Shown here piece by piece: positions 29,215-41,001 of a stretch of 64,000 nt of DNA; position 1 is the first letter of the stretch; every line of letters starts with the position of its first letter. The notes under the pieces were generated by a model. It saw only the letters and a program-made list of their open reading frames with translations, had not been told where the DNA came from and ran no database searches. Source of the stretch: Dipteris shenzhenensis (lineage: Eukaryota; Polypodiophyta; Polypodiopsida; Gleicheniales). The stretch lies in NCBI GenBank assembly GCA_047967505.1, contig CM106539.1; one strand, given 5' to 3'. The position numbers and the translations under genes were made by a program.

Positions 29215-30496
29215 TCACGGAGGGATCAAGCGAGTGTGAATGAACAGCCAGAGAGGTGGTGAGTAGCGCCACTGAAGGCCCTGCGAAGTATGCTCGAAGA
29301 AGAGGCCCTGTGTATCCCAGTCACGGAGGAAACGTCTCCGCTTCTCCCGGCCAGCCCGGGAGTCTCCCTGCATCTGGTCCCACTGGCCTCTGAGGGTGTG
29401 TATAATCTCACTCCAGATGTCGGTCATGACCTGGGCAGTCGAAAGGGAGGTGCCACCGAGGATCTGCGCGCAGCGCGAGGTCCAAATGTGCCATCTCGCG
29501 ATGCTGCTAATAATCTCCCAGACTGGCTGCCTCTCCTGAGATCCAGTGTCAGCCTCTGCTAGGTGCGGCGGAATGCTCTCGAGCGGCCCCCAAGTCCCCT
29601 GTGTGATAAGGAACGTGGGGTCCTGCGGGCCTACCTCGAACAACTGATGAAAGCCAGGTGCGGTGCTGCGCACCAGCAGAACGCGCCCCAAGTGATCAAA
29701 CCTAACTCCGGTGCTGCGCGAGTAAGGATCCCGAAGGTCCACCTCCACACTTCCTGGGCGCGAGTGCAGCTCCACAGGCAGTGTTTTGGTGACTCCTCGT
29801 CCTCGTGACAGATCTGACAACGTCCATCCTGACCAACCTACCGCAACCAGCTCCCCACTGGAAGACCCTTGTGGGCGAGTAGCCAAAGGAAGTAGGAGAT
29901 CTTCCGTGGCCGCCAGCTCTCCCACAAGGCCTTCCAGAAGGCCTGCAAAAACAGCCTGGAGATACCCTGAGCATACCAATTGGGCCGCTGGGTGGGCGGG
30001 CGGCTCTGCATCCTCCCGAGAACTCTCCTGTCCAATGTCGTGCTGTAGGCGAAGAAAGAGGTCGGCCCCTGACCTGTCACAATCTCTGGCCATCTCCACT
30101 CTCCTGGGTCCCAATCAAGCTCTGACAAGGCCCGCCCCTCCCAAAGCCAGAGTCGCCATAACTGCAGCTGATCCTGCTCTATACTAGGATCGGTCCGCCA
30201 AACCTTCCCCACGAGGCCTACGACCCGAACCCTCTACCATGGGAGGAGGGGGTCGATGAGCACATCCTCTCTCCTGAGTCGGCCGTCCCCCAAAACCGCG
30301 AAGAAGGAAACAGAGGTGTCGTCCATCCGACCTGCAACCACCAGTGGGATGCCACGGGGGGTGAACTGTCCCAGCCAACGGTCATCACCAGGCATGAGGA
30401 TCTGAATCTCGATTGGAACCAACCAACCGGCTGGAATCGCTCCATCTATCTCTGTGTGTCTCGCCTGAGCTCCACGGGCACCTCCAGCTGCGGCTG
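29215..30496 (-). pseudogene. LINE D ORF2 C-terminal region with zf-RVT zinc domain
   Basis: Follows the RT frame after a shift near 30500. Two TAG stops (about 30234-30236 and 29838-29840) interrupt one frame. Visible blocks: RKISYFLWLLAHKGLPVGSWL, then C-Q-I-C-H-E-D-E-E-S-P-K-H-C-L-W-S-C (zf-RVT, at about 29815-29760), and, after another shift, PVWEIISSIARWHIWTSRC and WDQMQGDSRAGREKRR. The same ending occurs in the LINE tails at 17348, 33610 and 34974. Confidence 0.85.
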
Positions 30497-32212
30497 CTAG
30501 AGGAGCGGTCTCCAAGTGTCTGTACGTGTCCCTCCAAACTCGAAGGGACCGGGCTGGCCCCCGCATCCAACCGTCCCACTGATGTGTGATCTCTCCCCCA
30601 GTTGAAGGCCCACGGCATCTCTGACCTGATCGTTCCAGATGAGCGGCTGGCGATCGATCTCCTCCTGACAACTAGGAGGGGACTGTATGAGACTGAGGCG
30701 GAGCCGCCTCCAAACCATGAGAAGGCTACGAATGAGCGGGGAGCGGGGGTGAGTAAGCGGGGCAAAAGTGAAGATCCACCTGAGGGACGGTAGCCACTCT
30801 CCACCTCGGCGCGGGACACAAGAACCGATCCCCTGCTGAAGTAGCATCTTCCACGTTTGCCCCCCCGGGGTCAAACCGCGGATAACCAACTTGCCCAGCA
30901 GGGCCTGACTCTGAAGCTCAGGATCGATGACCCCCAAGCCACCCTCAGCCTGCAGAAGAATGACTGTCTGCCAGGCAACCCTGGCTCTGGTATCTCTGAG
31001 ACCGTCCCCCCCAGACCACAGGAAATTCCGGATCAACCTCCTAAGCTGTGCCACACTGGATCTCGAGAAACACCAACAAGAGGCCACATACCATGCCGTG
31101 GCTAGAAGAACCTGGTTGAATACAAGAGCATGACCTACAAGAGAGAGCTTAGCAGTGCTCCAGAAAGCCAGCTTCCGTCGAATGGAATCTAGCACCGGGA
31201 GAAACTGCTGAGCTGGCGTGATATCCAGGCCGACCTGAAAGCCGAGATATCTAGCTGTCTGTCCCCGCGGGATCCACCTGAAACCCAAAAACCTCCCCCA
31301 CTGTGAGCACGCCCCGGGGTTTGTTAGAAAACCAACTGATTTGTTCCAGTTGATTTTCGCACCGGCTGCCGAACAGAAGACCTCTAGGGCCAGCCTCACC
31401 CTCTCCAGCATCATCTCATCATCCTGAACATACAGTGCTGTGTCATCTGCATACTCCAAATCCAGGAGCTCCGCGTCCTCCCTGATGGGAAGGCGAACAC
31501 CCCGGATCCCGGTCGACCTCGCCGGAAGGTAGTATGTCATGGCCTCGATGAAGAAGAGAAACAAGTAAGGAGCAAGGGGGCAACCCTGACGCACTGATCT
31601 CTCCAAATGAAATCGCTCTCCCATCCTGCCGCCGATAATGACCCTGCTGGAAGCTGTCCTGTATAACGCTGAAATACCCTGAATCCATCCTGCTGGGAAC
31701 CCTAGTCGCTCCAGAGTACCCTCCAGGAAGGACCAGTCCACTCGATCGTAGGCCTTCTCAAAGTCGAGAAGTAGGATGGCTAAATGTGCCCCACTGTGCT
31801 GAGCCCACTCCGCCGCCTCTGAGAAGGTGAAGACATTATCCAGGATACTGCGATCCTGGACAAAGCCTGTCTGAGTGTCATGAATGAGGTCAGGAAGTAG
31901 AGGCCAAACTCTGGCGCTGATCATCTTGGCAAGGATTTTGTAGGCAATGGTGAGGAGAGTGATCGGGCGCCACTGACGGATCTCCTGTTGATCTCCTCCC
32001 TTCGGGATGAGGCAAATCAGTCCTGAGGAGAGGCTCTCAGGCATATATCCGTTGCTGAAAATCCTCTGGAGGGCTGCTAGGAGGGGCTGATGGATCTGAT
32101 CCCAGAAGGAGGTGAAGAAAGCGCGAGAGAGCCCCTCCTCGCCAGGGCATTTCTGCCCATCGATGGCCATCAAGGCCTCCAACATCTCGTCAGTAGTGAA
32201 CGGTGCCATCAA
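30497..32212 (-). pseudogene. LINE D reverse transcriptase, long open frame
   Basis: The frame is open for 571 codons. Blocks: GQKCPGEEGLSRAFFTSFW, GLICLIPKGGDQQEIRQWRP, ISARVWPLLPDLIHDTQTGF, LLLDFEKAYDRVDWSFLE (first catalytic Asp), VRQGCPLAPYLFLFFIEAM, LEYADDTALYVQDDE (catalytic YADD), ARYLGFQVGLDI and LWSGGDGLRDTR. The RT copies LINE RNA at nicked chromosomal DNA. The N-terminus is cut at the element's 5' end, so no start codon of its own is present. Confidence 0.9.
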
Positions 32213-32250
32213 TGACGCCTACATGAGTTGGTTAACATAGGTCCCCCAAC

Positions 32251-32398
32251 CTATTCTAGTTAGGTAGACTCAAACTTATTGAGTCAAGACCTTGGGGCGC
32301 AACCTGGAGGATTGCTAGGTACCACTATTCTGGTTAGGTAGGCTCAAACTTATTGAGTTAGGACCTTGGGGCGCAACCCGGAGGATTGTCAAGTACCA
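32251..32398. repeat. 74-bp tandem repeat, two copies
   Basis: A unit beginning CTATTCTRGTTAGGTAG and including CTTGGGGCGCAACC occurs at 32251-32324 and 32325-32398 with a few changes. Confidence 0.9.
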
Positions 32399-32423
32399 CT
32401 AGTACACTACATTTATATATATC

Positions 32424-33229
32424 TAGGTGAATCCAGGAACATGCCGAAATGCATCCTCTTAAAACACAACACAGTGTGCAGTTTCAATGTCATGATAGTC
32501 ACTCATAAAATTGAAAACCATAAACTCCATCATGCATAGTAGGGACTAGCTACTATGGCATCCCTGCTGACATCATCAATGCCCAACTGTGGGTGTAAAC
32601 CATAGTATAAACATATGCTCTCACACATACAAATCCACATGTGCACACATACTTGAGCATCCATTTGTACAAAGGTCTTCGTACTGAGTTTTTTTCGATA
32701 CTCAGGAGGTGAAGGGCAGACTCACTTGGGACAAAGGCTAGCACTAAAAGAGAAGGCTTATAAAAAAGTAACACTGCTTGTGAAGACTATACGATTTCAT
32801 TTGAGTATTTCACAAATGAGCATCCAACCAAAAAATGCTTAGACAATCTAGCTAATAGGGCAACGCACCGCTTAAGACAGAAAGAATATCAACAAGCCTC
32901 AAAGGCATGGACGAAAACTTCACGAGGTGAAATTTGCATGTTCGCTAATACGGTAGGAAGATAAATCCAGGAACATGCCCAAACTCATTCTCTTTAAACA
33001 CAACACATAGCGCAGTTTCAATCTCATGATAGTCGAGGAACATGCCCAAATTCATCCTCTTAAAATACAACACAACGCAGTTTCACTCATAAGGTTGAAA
33101 ACCATAAACTCCATCATCCATAGCAAAGACTAGCTATATGACATCCCCACCGATGTTATCAGTGCCCAATGGTGAATGTAGACCATAGTATAAACATATG
33201 CTCTCATTACTTGAGCATCCATTTATACA
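32424..33229. repeat. two diverged direct copies of a ~250-bp block
   Basis: Sequence around CAGGAACATGCC...GAAAACCATAAACTCC...ATAGTATAAACATATG occurs at 32424-32672 and again at 32963-33229. In the second copy an inner stretch with CAGGAACATGCCC is itself doubled. Confidence 0.8.
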
Positions 33230-33383
33230 CCTTTGCCTGTATGTCTCTCCAAGTAACTAAACCTCGTGCACAGGAATTGGGTAATAGGTAGTACCTTGAT
33301 CAAAGCAACATAATCTATAAGATGGCAAGACCAAGAGGTTATAGGCTTGTACATTCTAGAGGAAGAACCTTGCCAAGAAGTTC

Positions 33384-33402
33384 TCTTTCTTTCTTTCTTT
33401 CT
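33384..33402. repeat. (TTCT)n microsatellite
   Basis: About five TTTC units. Confidence 0.9.
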
Positions 33403-33609
33403 ATCTTTTGCGCCGTTATGTGAACCACTTTGTGCACTAACAATGGGTTTTGTACATATATCATGTTAATGTTAGCTCATGCATTTATAGAATGATGAGA
33501 AATATCAAAAGAGGATCCCTTTTTATACTTCTCCATGATTAGGTTCATACTAATGTATAATTGAGGTTATTTGTGCTAGCTTGATGCATATTGTAAGGCA
33601 CTTAATCTA

Positions 33610-34360
33610 CTTAGGTGATATAAAAATTGGAGGGATTGCAGTGAACCTTTGGAGGTCCAGATTCGGAGCCGACCCTACTTGCCCTCGTTGCCTTTCTGCT
33701 TCGGAGTCTATTCAGCATTGCTTATGGGATTGCAGACAGGCGAGATTGATTTGGATGGGGATAGCCAGGATCTTCGGTCACTTTGCCCATTCCCCACTCT
33801 TTATGACTTGGGGCTCGGTGGCTTGGCTTTCTCTTACAGGACCTCAGGTTTTCTATGAGGGACTTGACTCCTCCCGGGCCATTTCGGTTCGACATCATCG
33901 GGTTGAGCTCTGCTCGTTGGATGTGGTTACACACCGTCCTTTTACAGCTGTACATGCCTCTGTGGATACTTCTTGGGAGATTATAGCGAGCACAGCAGCC
34001 TGGCATATCTGGAGATCCAGATGCACAGAGGCTATGGAGGGTACTCAGGTTCATCCCTCGCACACATTGGCTAGTATCTGGACAGACATTGTACACACTC
34101 TGATGGCCGTATGGACGGGTATACAGGGGGACTCCCGTGCAGCCTCAGCTAGGAGGGCTTCTTTCTTCAGGGAATGGAAGGATTCTCCTTTCTTCTCTGA
34201 ATCTACTACAAGGTTGAGATGGCACTTTCAGCCTCAGCCTTGGTTTCTTTCCACCTCACTCTGAGGGGGTTTTTTATTATCCTCATGATTTCATGATGTA
34301 TTCCGCTTTGAGCTTGCTCTCGCGGGTTTTTGTTCTTACTTAATAGAAGTCTTTTTCATG

Positions 34361-34385
<25 letters not shown>
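33610..34385 (+). mobile_element. LINE H: 5'-truncated LINE tail
   Basis: One open frame of 227 codons runs to a TGA at 34264 and includes the zf-RVT zinc domain (VNLWRSRFGADPTC, then CPRC...ESIQHCLWDC), the block PQVFYEGLDSSRAISVRHH and the end WHFQPQPWFLSTSL. A 3' UTR and an (AAAAAT)n-like tail close it. It is the best-kept copy of the LINE family whose shorter tails lie at 15523, 17348 and 34974. Confidence 0.85.
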
Positions 34386-34391
<6 letters not shown>

Positions 34392-34970
34392 TATTGATAA
34401 TCTCAAAAATGGGTTTATGAGTCTATATCTATTAGTTGTAGCTTGTGCTACATGATAGTATCAAAATGCAAATGTGCGGGAAAGGGAATGGAGAGGAAAC
34501 CCCACTTGTTATTTTTAGCCAGTGGCATAGTACTCCACCAGAATGTCAATTTTCAATGAGAAGAAAAAAATATCAAGGTCTAGATGATTGACAAAGAGAG
34601 AAAAAAATATCAAGGTCCAAATGACTGACAAAATCAACCCTTCGACATGCTATTTGTCACCAGTGACCAACAAATGAGCCGGCCAAGGATTTTTCACACT
34701 AACGAGCTTTTCCCAAAGAAAAGGAAGAAACATTGGAGTTACCCATATGCACCCATAGCTTAGGCGGTGCATTGGAGCTGAATCGCATCTCAAACTTTCC
34801 CTATTACAACCCTACTGTGGACTCTGAAAAAAGGGGGAGCTCCTCCACTCCCTAAGGAATATAGCCCTCGTGAAAGAAGTTGCTCATGAGGTCCCCTGCC
34901 TGCTTGTCCAAATAGCCATCAGTGTATGGATAGTATCTGTCTAAATACTAAGCAAGGCGTGAGAAGGGTG
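34386..34970. other. no gene recognised; short duplication
   Basis: AT-rich non-coding. A short unit (AAAAAAATATCAAGGTCYARATGAYTGACAAA-like) occurs twice at about 34563-34632. Confidence 0.6.
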
Positions 34971-34973
34971 GAA

Positions 34974-35477
34974 CTATAATCCATCCAAGGCCTCTGTGCA
35001 TCTGGCTCTCCGGATATGCCATGCTGAAATACTCGCTAGGATCTCCCAAGAAGGGTCCATAGAAGCATGAAAGGGCCTGTAGTGTGAGAAGGGAACATCA
35101 TCTAGAGAGCATGACTCAACTAAATGTCGTCGTATCAAGAGAGCCCAAGAAGAGTCATGCTTCTCATAGAAGACCTGTGGCCCCGAAAGAGAGAGATAAG
35201 CCACTGAGCCCAAGTCATAAAGAAGGGGAAAGGAGCAAACATACTGAACATTCTGGCAATCCCTTTCAATATGATCCTTGCCTGTCTGCAATCCCAAAAG
35301 CAATGTTGAATAGTCTCCATAGTAAAACGGCAACAAGGGCAAGTGGAATCTGCCCAAAACCTGGACCTCCATAAGTTCACTGCAACCCTTCAATGAATAG
35401 AAGTAAAAAGAAAAGATAAAATTTTCTATTCCTGAGGGATTTCCAGAGTCTCTTCCAAATGCCTTTCCGCAAATCAA
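34974..35477 (-). pseudogene. LINE I ORF2 zinc domain, inverted part
   Basis: The minus-strand frame shows VNLWRSRFWADSTC and CFWDCRQARII, with SSWALLIRRHLVESC and CTEALDGL at its end. The last ~60 codons of the LINE (present in LINE H) are absent, consistent with loss at the inversion breakpoint. Confidence 0.8.
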
Positions 35478-35688
35478 CAGAACTCTGAAAATTCTCCCAA
35501 TGAGGAGCTCAGAGGGCCTCCAACCTCTACAACTAAAAGCTGAAATCTCTTGTTCGCTGTAAAAGGAGCTTTTTATTAGCCCTTCTAGGGTGTTTTTTTC
35601 ATGCTTGCATGTTGTATTTCCACCTTGAGATTGCTCTCACGGGTTTTGTTCATACTTTATATAAGTCCTTTTCTTGAGAAAAAAAATC
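34974..35688. mobile_element. LINE I: LINE tail with internal inversion
   Basis: The 3' end is on the + strand (about 35510-35688: 3' UTR like LINE H and an A-run), but the ORF2 part at 35477-34974 is read on the minus strand (zf-RVT zinc region TCPCCRF...ETIQHCFWDC, then SWEILASISAWHIR). The joined segments look like a single insertion whose 5' half is inverted. Confidence 0.8.
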
Positions 35689-36381
35689 CTCTATTTACTA
35701 TTTTTAGAAAACAGGAGTCATGGACTAAAGTTGGGGCTTGTCGGATCTAAGGGCGTCATGTCGAAGAACTCGAAAAAGTGAACAATTCGTCCCAAAGAAG
35801 CATCCAAAGATGGAACTCATAATAGTTAAAATAAATAAATAAAAGTTTCAAGCATCCAGGCCCCCTACAGAAGCACTAAGAGTCCCTAAGGTCACACGCA
35901 AGGTTTGGTGGGCTATGGAAGCACTAGAGGAAAACTGAGAACATGTCTTCCATTCAGGTAAATGGGAGACAACTGGGTGGTTTCGTCAACCACCTCAAAC
36001 CCCCTTCTCCTCCTACAAAAAGCCCCTTCCTCATGCAATCAGACTCATGTTTTTACCTCTTCTCCTTGCTGCGAGTCCATCCTGCCTCTCCAGCAGCGGC
36101 TCCTCACCAGCCTCTGACTGATCTCTCAGCAGCTCCCCTCTAAATTTCACCTGCTATTTCAGTGTTATAGCAGCTCTTTTCTGCATCTTTGCCACCCCTG
36201 CCTGCTCATTCAGCATAGCAGCAGCCATCTTCTGCAATTACCATCACCGGCCTGTCTTTTTTCTCTTGTGTCACCTATGCTTTCTACCACTTCTCCAGCC
36301 CCTTCACCTCCCCAAATCACCTCCATTTCTTGCAATTTCTGTTCCCGTACATCTGCAGATGCACCACAGAATGCTTTCCAG

Positions 36382-36499
36382 TCCTCCCTCTACTGATTCC
36401 ATCATCTGACACACTCTGCTCTACATGGCGACTCATTTGTCCTCCCTCTACTGATTCTATCATCTGACACACCCATTTCTACAACATGGCGACTCATTT
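36382..36499. repeat. ~58-bp tandem duplication
   Basis: TCCTCCCTCTACTGATTC...CATGGCGACTCATTTG occurs twice in succession (about 36382 and 36440). Confidence 0.85.
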
Positions 36500-37235
36500 G
36501 GTGTGTTCTTGAAGCTGGCAGTTTGTGGGTACCTTTGTATGAGCTGTACTTTGGTTCATCAATTCACAAGGCTGATTCCTTGTTAATCAAACCCACATCA
36601 TGAAGAAATATTGCTGGACTGAATGGAGAAGAAAGCAACTTCGTTCTGTGAGAATTTTTCTGACTGTCTGCTGGGCTTGGAACTCTCATTGCTGCTCTAC
36701 TTTGAGAGCACTTTCCCATGAATCACAACTATTTCAATTGAAGGCCAATCAAATCAGAATTTTTTTGCTCTGGGTTAGAGCTATTCTCATCCCATCTTGG
36801 CTGTTGTGGAGTCCCTCGCGGTGCTGCAACCAGTGACCAGGTTTGACCGGAGGATTCCTAGAAGGAGGCAGCTTGTCATTGTGCATATCATAGGTCGAAG
36901 TTTGTTTTCCTGTAAATATATTAGAGGAAGTTAAAGAATTATTGGGCACGTCTTTTGAAGGTTGACCACCATGTTAGTCTTCAAACCTCTTCACATGTGT
37001 CTCTGATGCAAAGCCTACTGCCTACTATAGCAGGCATGGCTCACCCATGTTGAGCCCGATGTGTCTTGGTCCCCAAGGTATTGTTTGTGCATTGCACAAA
37101 GGTGGTTGCAATAACCAAGCCCTTCTGGGCGGGGACCTCAAGCTTGGTCCCTTAACCAGTCTAGGACTCAGATTTTAAAGAAAGTGTTAACCATAATATT
37201 AAACCTTAACCACAAGTGGCCAAAGCTGGGCCATC
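36500..37235. other. no gene recognised
   Basis: Short frames only, with no conserved block on either strand. Confidence 0.6.
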
Positions 37236-37238
37236 ACA

Positions 37239-37257
37239 GGTAATATCAGAGCTTGGG
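37239..37257 (+). other. primer-binding-site-like motif (possible LTR remnant)
   Basis: GGTAATATCAGAGCTTGGG is one inserted base away from the iMet primer site (TGGTATCAGAGC) and is preceded by CATCACA, a possible LTR end. No second LTR was found. Confidence 0.35.
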
Positions 37258-37259
37258 TT

Positions 37260-38325
37260 CATACTAACCCTGTTGGCACTCGGACTAGTCTTAAGTAAAC
37301 CTTGTGGGTAGCTCCAACAATCCACATATCAGCTCCTATCTTGACACCATATTTCACCATGTCCAAGTGAGCTTCAGGTACTGTAATGATATCAGAAAAG
37401 GCATAGCTTCATATTTCCAAGACAGATAGTAGGTCTAGAAGTGTATCTACACTCTAAGATTATTTCCATAAAAGCATATGATATTTGGTGGTGTAAAGAA
37501 TTTGTGTCAGTCATTCGAGTCCTTTGTGATATGGACTGAGTACTAAAAATACTTGATTTAGATCACACAGCCATCTATGGTCGCCTTTGTCAACTACCTC
37601 TCTCTTTACCTACCACGTAATAAGCTAAGATTCCAATGTGGGCATAAGTTTGTCTGTCTTCTAGGTTCTGCCTGAGCTTTTTCTGAAGAGTGGTTGCTTT
37701 TTGTTATTCAGCAAGACTCACGCTTACTCTTATGCTCACGCTCATCTTCTTCCAATCTCCTTCTGCTCAGACAGAGAAAAAGGGGGGGAGAGAGAAGTTT
37801 GATGAAGAGGTAATGGGAGAATTCTAATGAAGAGGTAATGGGAGACTGAGATGCAATAAGAAGTTTATGTATGAGAGATAATTGGACTTCATGAAAGAAG
37901 AGAAAATCGACAGGTGATACACCCTTTCAATGCAAATTTGTTACCCTTATTATCATAGGTGCAAACATTCAAAATGCGGTAAAGTATGGTAAAGTCCTTT
38001 GTTCCATCTCAACACCACGTGGCTAAGGTGCAGGAAAGGAATTAATGATGATATATTGGCTAGTTCTTCTTTGCTACACTCCAAGATGCACCCTTGTCAC
38101 AAGTTGTTACACTTTAAAGTCCCAAAACATAACAATATAATGTGACCACGGGTGATGTTTGCTGGGAAAGCATGAATTTTATTGAACCAAGCTTTTTGAG
38201 CCACTTTGTGTGGCTGAGAGGCCTTCCAATCTGTTAGCTAAATGATGAGGGGCAGCAACAACCGAGGAGCACTCTGTCCACCTAGCAATCAGACTTATAA
38301 GTTGTCATGCACTCAGCTGCTATCA
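37260..38325. other. no gene recognised
   Basis: Non-coding, AT-rich. A short direct repeat (GATGAAGAGGTAATGGGAGA) at about 37800-37850 is the only structure noted. Confidence 0.6.
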
Positions 38326-38470
38326 AACCTCACCCATCCCTGTTACAATTGAATTCCACCTGTTACAAACCTCGCCCATCCCTGTTACAAACCTCACCCA
38401 TCCCTGTTACAATTGAATTCCACCTGCTATCAAACCTCACTCATCCCTGTTACAATTGAATTCCACCTGC
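38326..38470. repeat. minisatellite of CCTCACCCATCCCTGTTACAA units
   Basis: A 21-bp core occurs about four times, with or without a following TTGAATTCCACCTG. It shows a head-to-tail arrangement, no spacer uniqueness, and therefore no CRISPR character. Confidence 0.85.
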
Positions 38471-39540
38471 AGCTCAGCCCGCTGCCCTGGAACACAGGCG
38501 CATGCATTTTTTACAACAAACTTTTCCAGTGGCTACGGCGGGACGTGGGCCTAATTTCACATCACAGATACATTATTTGTTAGAAGGGGCTCATGTATGG
38601 AGAAGCTAGTGCTGCCTTCCTCCCGCTTGCCACACTTAAGGCATGCGTGTAAATTCTCCCATCTCTGCATCCAGATGCAGCTAAGTCTGAATCAGAGCAA
38701 ACTTGGAAAGTTTTCCATTCGTGTTTACTGGTCACCATTGCTAATGGAAGTAGCTAGACGTGCTAATGGTGCAATAAATAAAGTTGGTACTAGCTTTTAA
38801 GGTAGATGACATGAAAGTGGAATTTCGTCCACCTCTAGTAGTTTATCTAATTCAAAGCAGCTCGTAATGAAATTGTTCTACACGTTACCTTGTAAAGTGG
38901 TTTTAAGAATGCTTGATAAACGATTCATCCCAAACTAATGCAATTAAAAGGCTGCCGGGATCGCTCCAAGCTACGAATGTATCATATCACTTGAGTTACA
39001 AGTTCAACATTACATAATTTTGTGATGTGCAGTGTATACAAGTGATACTTTTTATAGGCCTCCTTTGAAGTATGTAAAGGTGGAGGCTAGTGTATACATA
39101 CATTATCACATTTATCCAGGAGAAGATTTTACACATTAGGGTTTTCATAAACTACCTTTAAAGTATGTAAAAGGGGGTTTTATACATGGATTGAGCACAA
39201 CTGGTAGAAGCATTTCTTAAAGAGTGCCCAAGACTAGGAGCAATTTCTCAAATCTTTCAGCCTGTATAACTTGATTATGTCCCCAAAATTTTGAGAAGCG
39301 CTGCTTAGAGTTCCTATAGGTTCTGTGAACCGTCCTTGATACTACCTCTGCCGTCTATCGATTGTCATGATAAGACGTGCTATATACCCTGTTTGCATCA
39401 AGAAAATATCGTATCTCATGGACCAATTGTCGGCTTGAAGTGCGAGGCCAAAGCATCTTTTATTCTGTCATTGTTTCAATTTCCTAAGACGGCTTATCAT
39501 CTGTGCGCCAGAAAGGAAGCCCACAAGCCATATACGCACC
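38471..39540. other. no gene recognised
   Basis: Short frames only. Confidence 0.55.
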
Positions 39541-39799
39541 ATTCTAATCTTCTCTGCACAATGGGCAATCAACTTTTAAGCCTCTTATAATGGACTTTTC
39601 AGCTGGCGGTAAGTTGCACGTGAAGGATTCATATCTTCTACGACATTTATGATCGCTCCCAGCCAAATCTGTAGCAATGCACGTTGCAGAAGTGTAGCGT
39701 GCCACGGGGTCGTCATTGAGTAAAAACAAAGGTATACATTTTGTCATGTTTGCGGACAGCATGCATGATGCATTTCTGTGCTCACAGATGCAGCAGAAG

Positions 39800-40186
39800 T
39801 CAAATGACCAGACGAGTGCATGGCATTGTCAATGCCTCAATTTTAGTTGCACTGTGAACGACGGTTTTCTCAAAAGAAAAGACAAAGCAGACCTCAGAAC
39901 GTCGTTTGTGAATGGCAGCCATGTCCTTCTCGTCTGAATTGATGTATCGCCCAGCAGGGTGGCCGAGACGTTGGCCAAGAAACTCAGGGCCAGGAGGCTG
40001 AACATCGGAACTATCGACAAATTGTTGGGGAGAAGGAGCAGAAGAAGAAGAAGCAGCGGAAACCATGGAGGGATAAGGAGAAGAGGGAAGGAATTCGTGG
40101 TGGAAATGGGGAAGGGGGGTGATAGAAATGGAGGAGGAAGCAATGTCGAGGGCGGAAGGTGGTGTTGAAAGGTGGCGCCGCTGCAT
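39800..40186 (-). CDS. candidate host-gene 5' exon (serine-rich N-terminus)
   Basis: The minus strand opens at ATG 40186 (MQRRHLSTPPSALDIASSSI) and stays open for 128 codons. The N-terminus is rich in Ser and Pro with few acidic residues, like an organelle-targeting peptide. A telo-box lies 9 bp upstream. The C-terminal half (EFLGQRLGHPAGRYINSDEK) has no domain I recognise. The end at 39800 is only the stop; a splice site may occur earlier, but none stands out. It may be a true first exon, a gene fragment or a chance frame. Confidence 0.3.
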   Translation of the reverse strand: MQRRHLSTPPSALDIASSSISITPLPHFHHEFLPSSPYPSMVSAASSSSAPSPQQFVDSSDVQPPGPEFLGQRLGHPAGRYINSDEKDMAAIHKRRSEVCFVFSFEKTVVHSATKIEALTMPCTRLVI

Positions 40187-40195
40187 CGCAGCGTT

Positions 40196-40204
40196 TTAGG
40201 GTTT
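40196..40204 (-). promoter_or_regulatory. telo-box (AAACCCTAA)
   Basis: AAACCCTAA on the minus strand, 9 bp before ATG 40186. This motif is common in plant promoters and 5' leaders of housekeeping and translation-related genes. Confidence 0.4.
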
Positions 40205-40893
40205 CGAACTGTTTCAGTGAATTGCCTCTGCATGCACAGTACGTGAGACGATCTTTTGTCAACTTCAACCACACCCTCGGTTCAATCCAAGGGATTTTCT
40301 TAACACCGTCTCTCAGCCTAGGGACAAGTTCCGGTTTTTTGAGCTCTCCCTTAACCACTTGAATTTATTTTGCTTTATTTTGTGATGAAGCTAGGCTTTT
40401 CACTACAAGTATGAGAAGCTTTCCACCATATAGGAGAAAAGCGTAGAAGTGCTTTTCTCATCAAGAGTCTTTTCTCTGTTTTGAACTAACGGTGGAGAGG
40501 TCTGCTACTTGCAGTGGCTTCAACCAACCTTGAAGAGTTTCCGAGGTAGGATTTTTGGCCAATCTACGAGCGTTAATTTTTGTAGTTGTTTCGTTATGGT
40601 TTTGAGGTTTCTATTGTGTCATTTGTTAATTTTCGGAGCCATCTTGTGCTCAAGGTGTTGCAGTCCATTATATGTAAGGAATTCTTGACACTAAGGATGG
40701 GAGTCAAAGAAGCGGCCAAGCTTCTGCCTCCCTCTACACTTCCACCCCTTCTCCCTATACCTTGATTATCTACTTTTCCTTCCCCCGCCCTGCCTCCACC
40801 TATCCTTTTCCACAATCGCTGAACAGTTTCCTTGTCGTGCGATATTCTATTGCCGTTTGCATTTGCATTTGCAAAACACGACCTAGCTACTCC

Positions 40894-40995
40894 ATGGAAG
40901 ATCTGCTACGCCAACTACACAACATTATCAACTCTATAGGAAAGTCCCGCACCTTCCAGCTCGCAATTATGAGGGGACTCACCAATGGTGACTGG
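40894..40995 (+). CDS. candidate host-gene first exon with a strong splice donor
   Basis: ATG 40894 lies in the context CTCCATGGA. The 34 codons (MEDLLRQLHNIINSIGKSR...) end at TGG followed by GTAAGT (40996-41001), a perfect donor. No second exon could be identified and the family is not recognised. It points away from the candidate exon at 40186. Confidence 0.28.
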
Positions 40996-41001
40996 GTAAG
41001 T

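Larger units (their letters stand above)
29076..32228 (-). mobile_element. LINE D: 5'-truncated L1-type element with target-site duplication
   Basis: Minus-strand LINE with poly-A (T-run, 29076-29085) and a 10-bp duplication at both ends. It is truncated within the RT domain, so endonuclease and ORF1 are missing. The sequence is GC-rich relative to its flanks and the RT frame is open for 572 codons. It is thus among the younger LINE copies here. Confidence 0.92.

Noticed and set aside
29290-31133. Plus-strand frames opposite LINE D
   Set aside because: They are GC-rich shadows of the LINE ORF2 on the minus strand and have no motifs of their own.
38326-38470. CRISPR-like array
   Set aside because: Units follow each other without unique spacers of constant length; it is a eukaryotic minisatellite.
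39829-40272. Second minus-strand frame with a Leu-rich stretch (LLLLLLLLLP)
   Set aside because: It overlaps the Ser-rich candidate exon in another frame; the Leu run is the same TC-rich DNA. The frame with ATG next to the telo-box was preferred.
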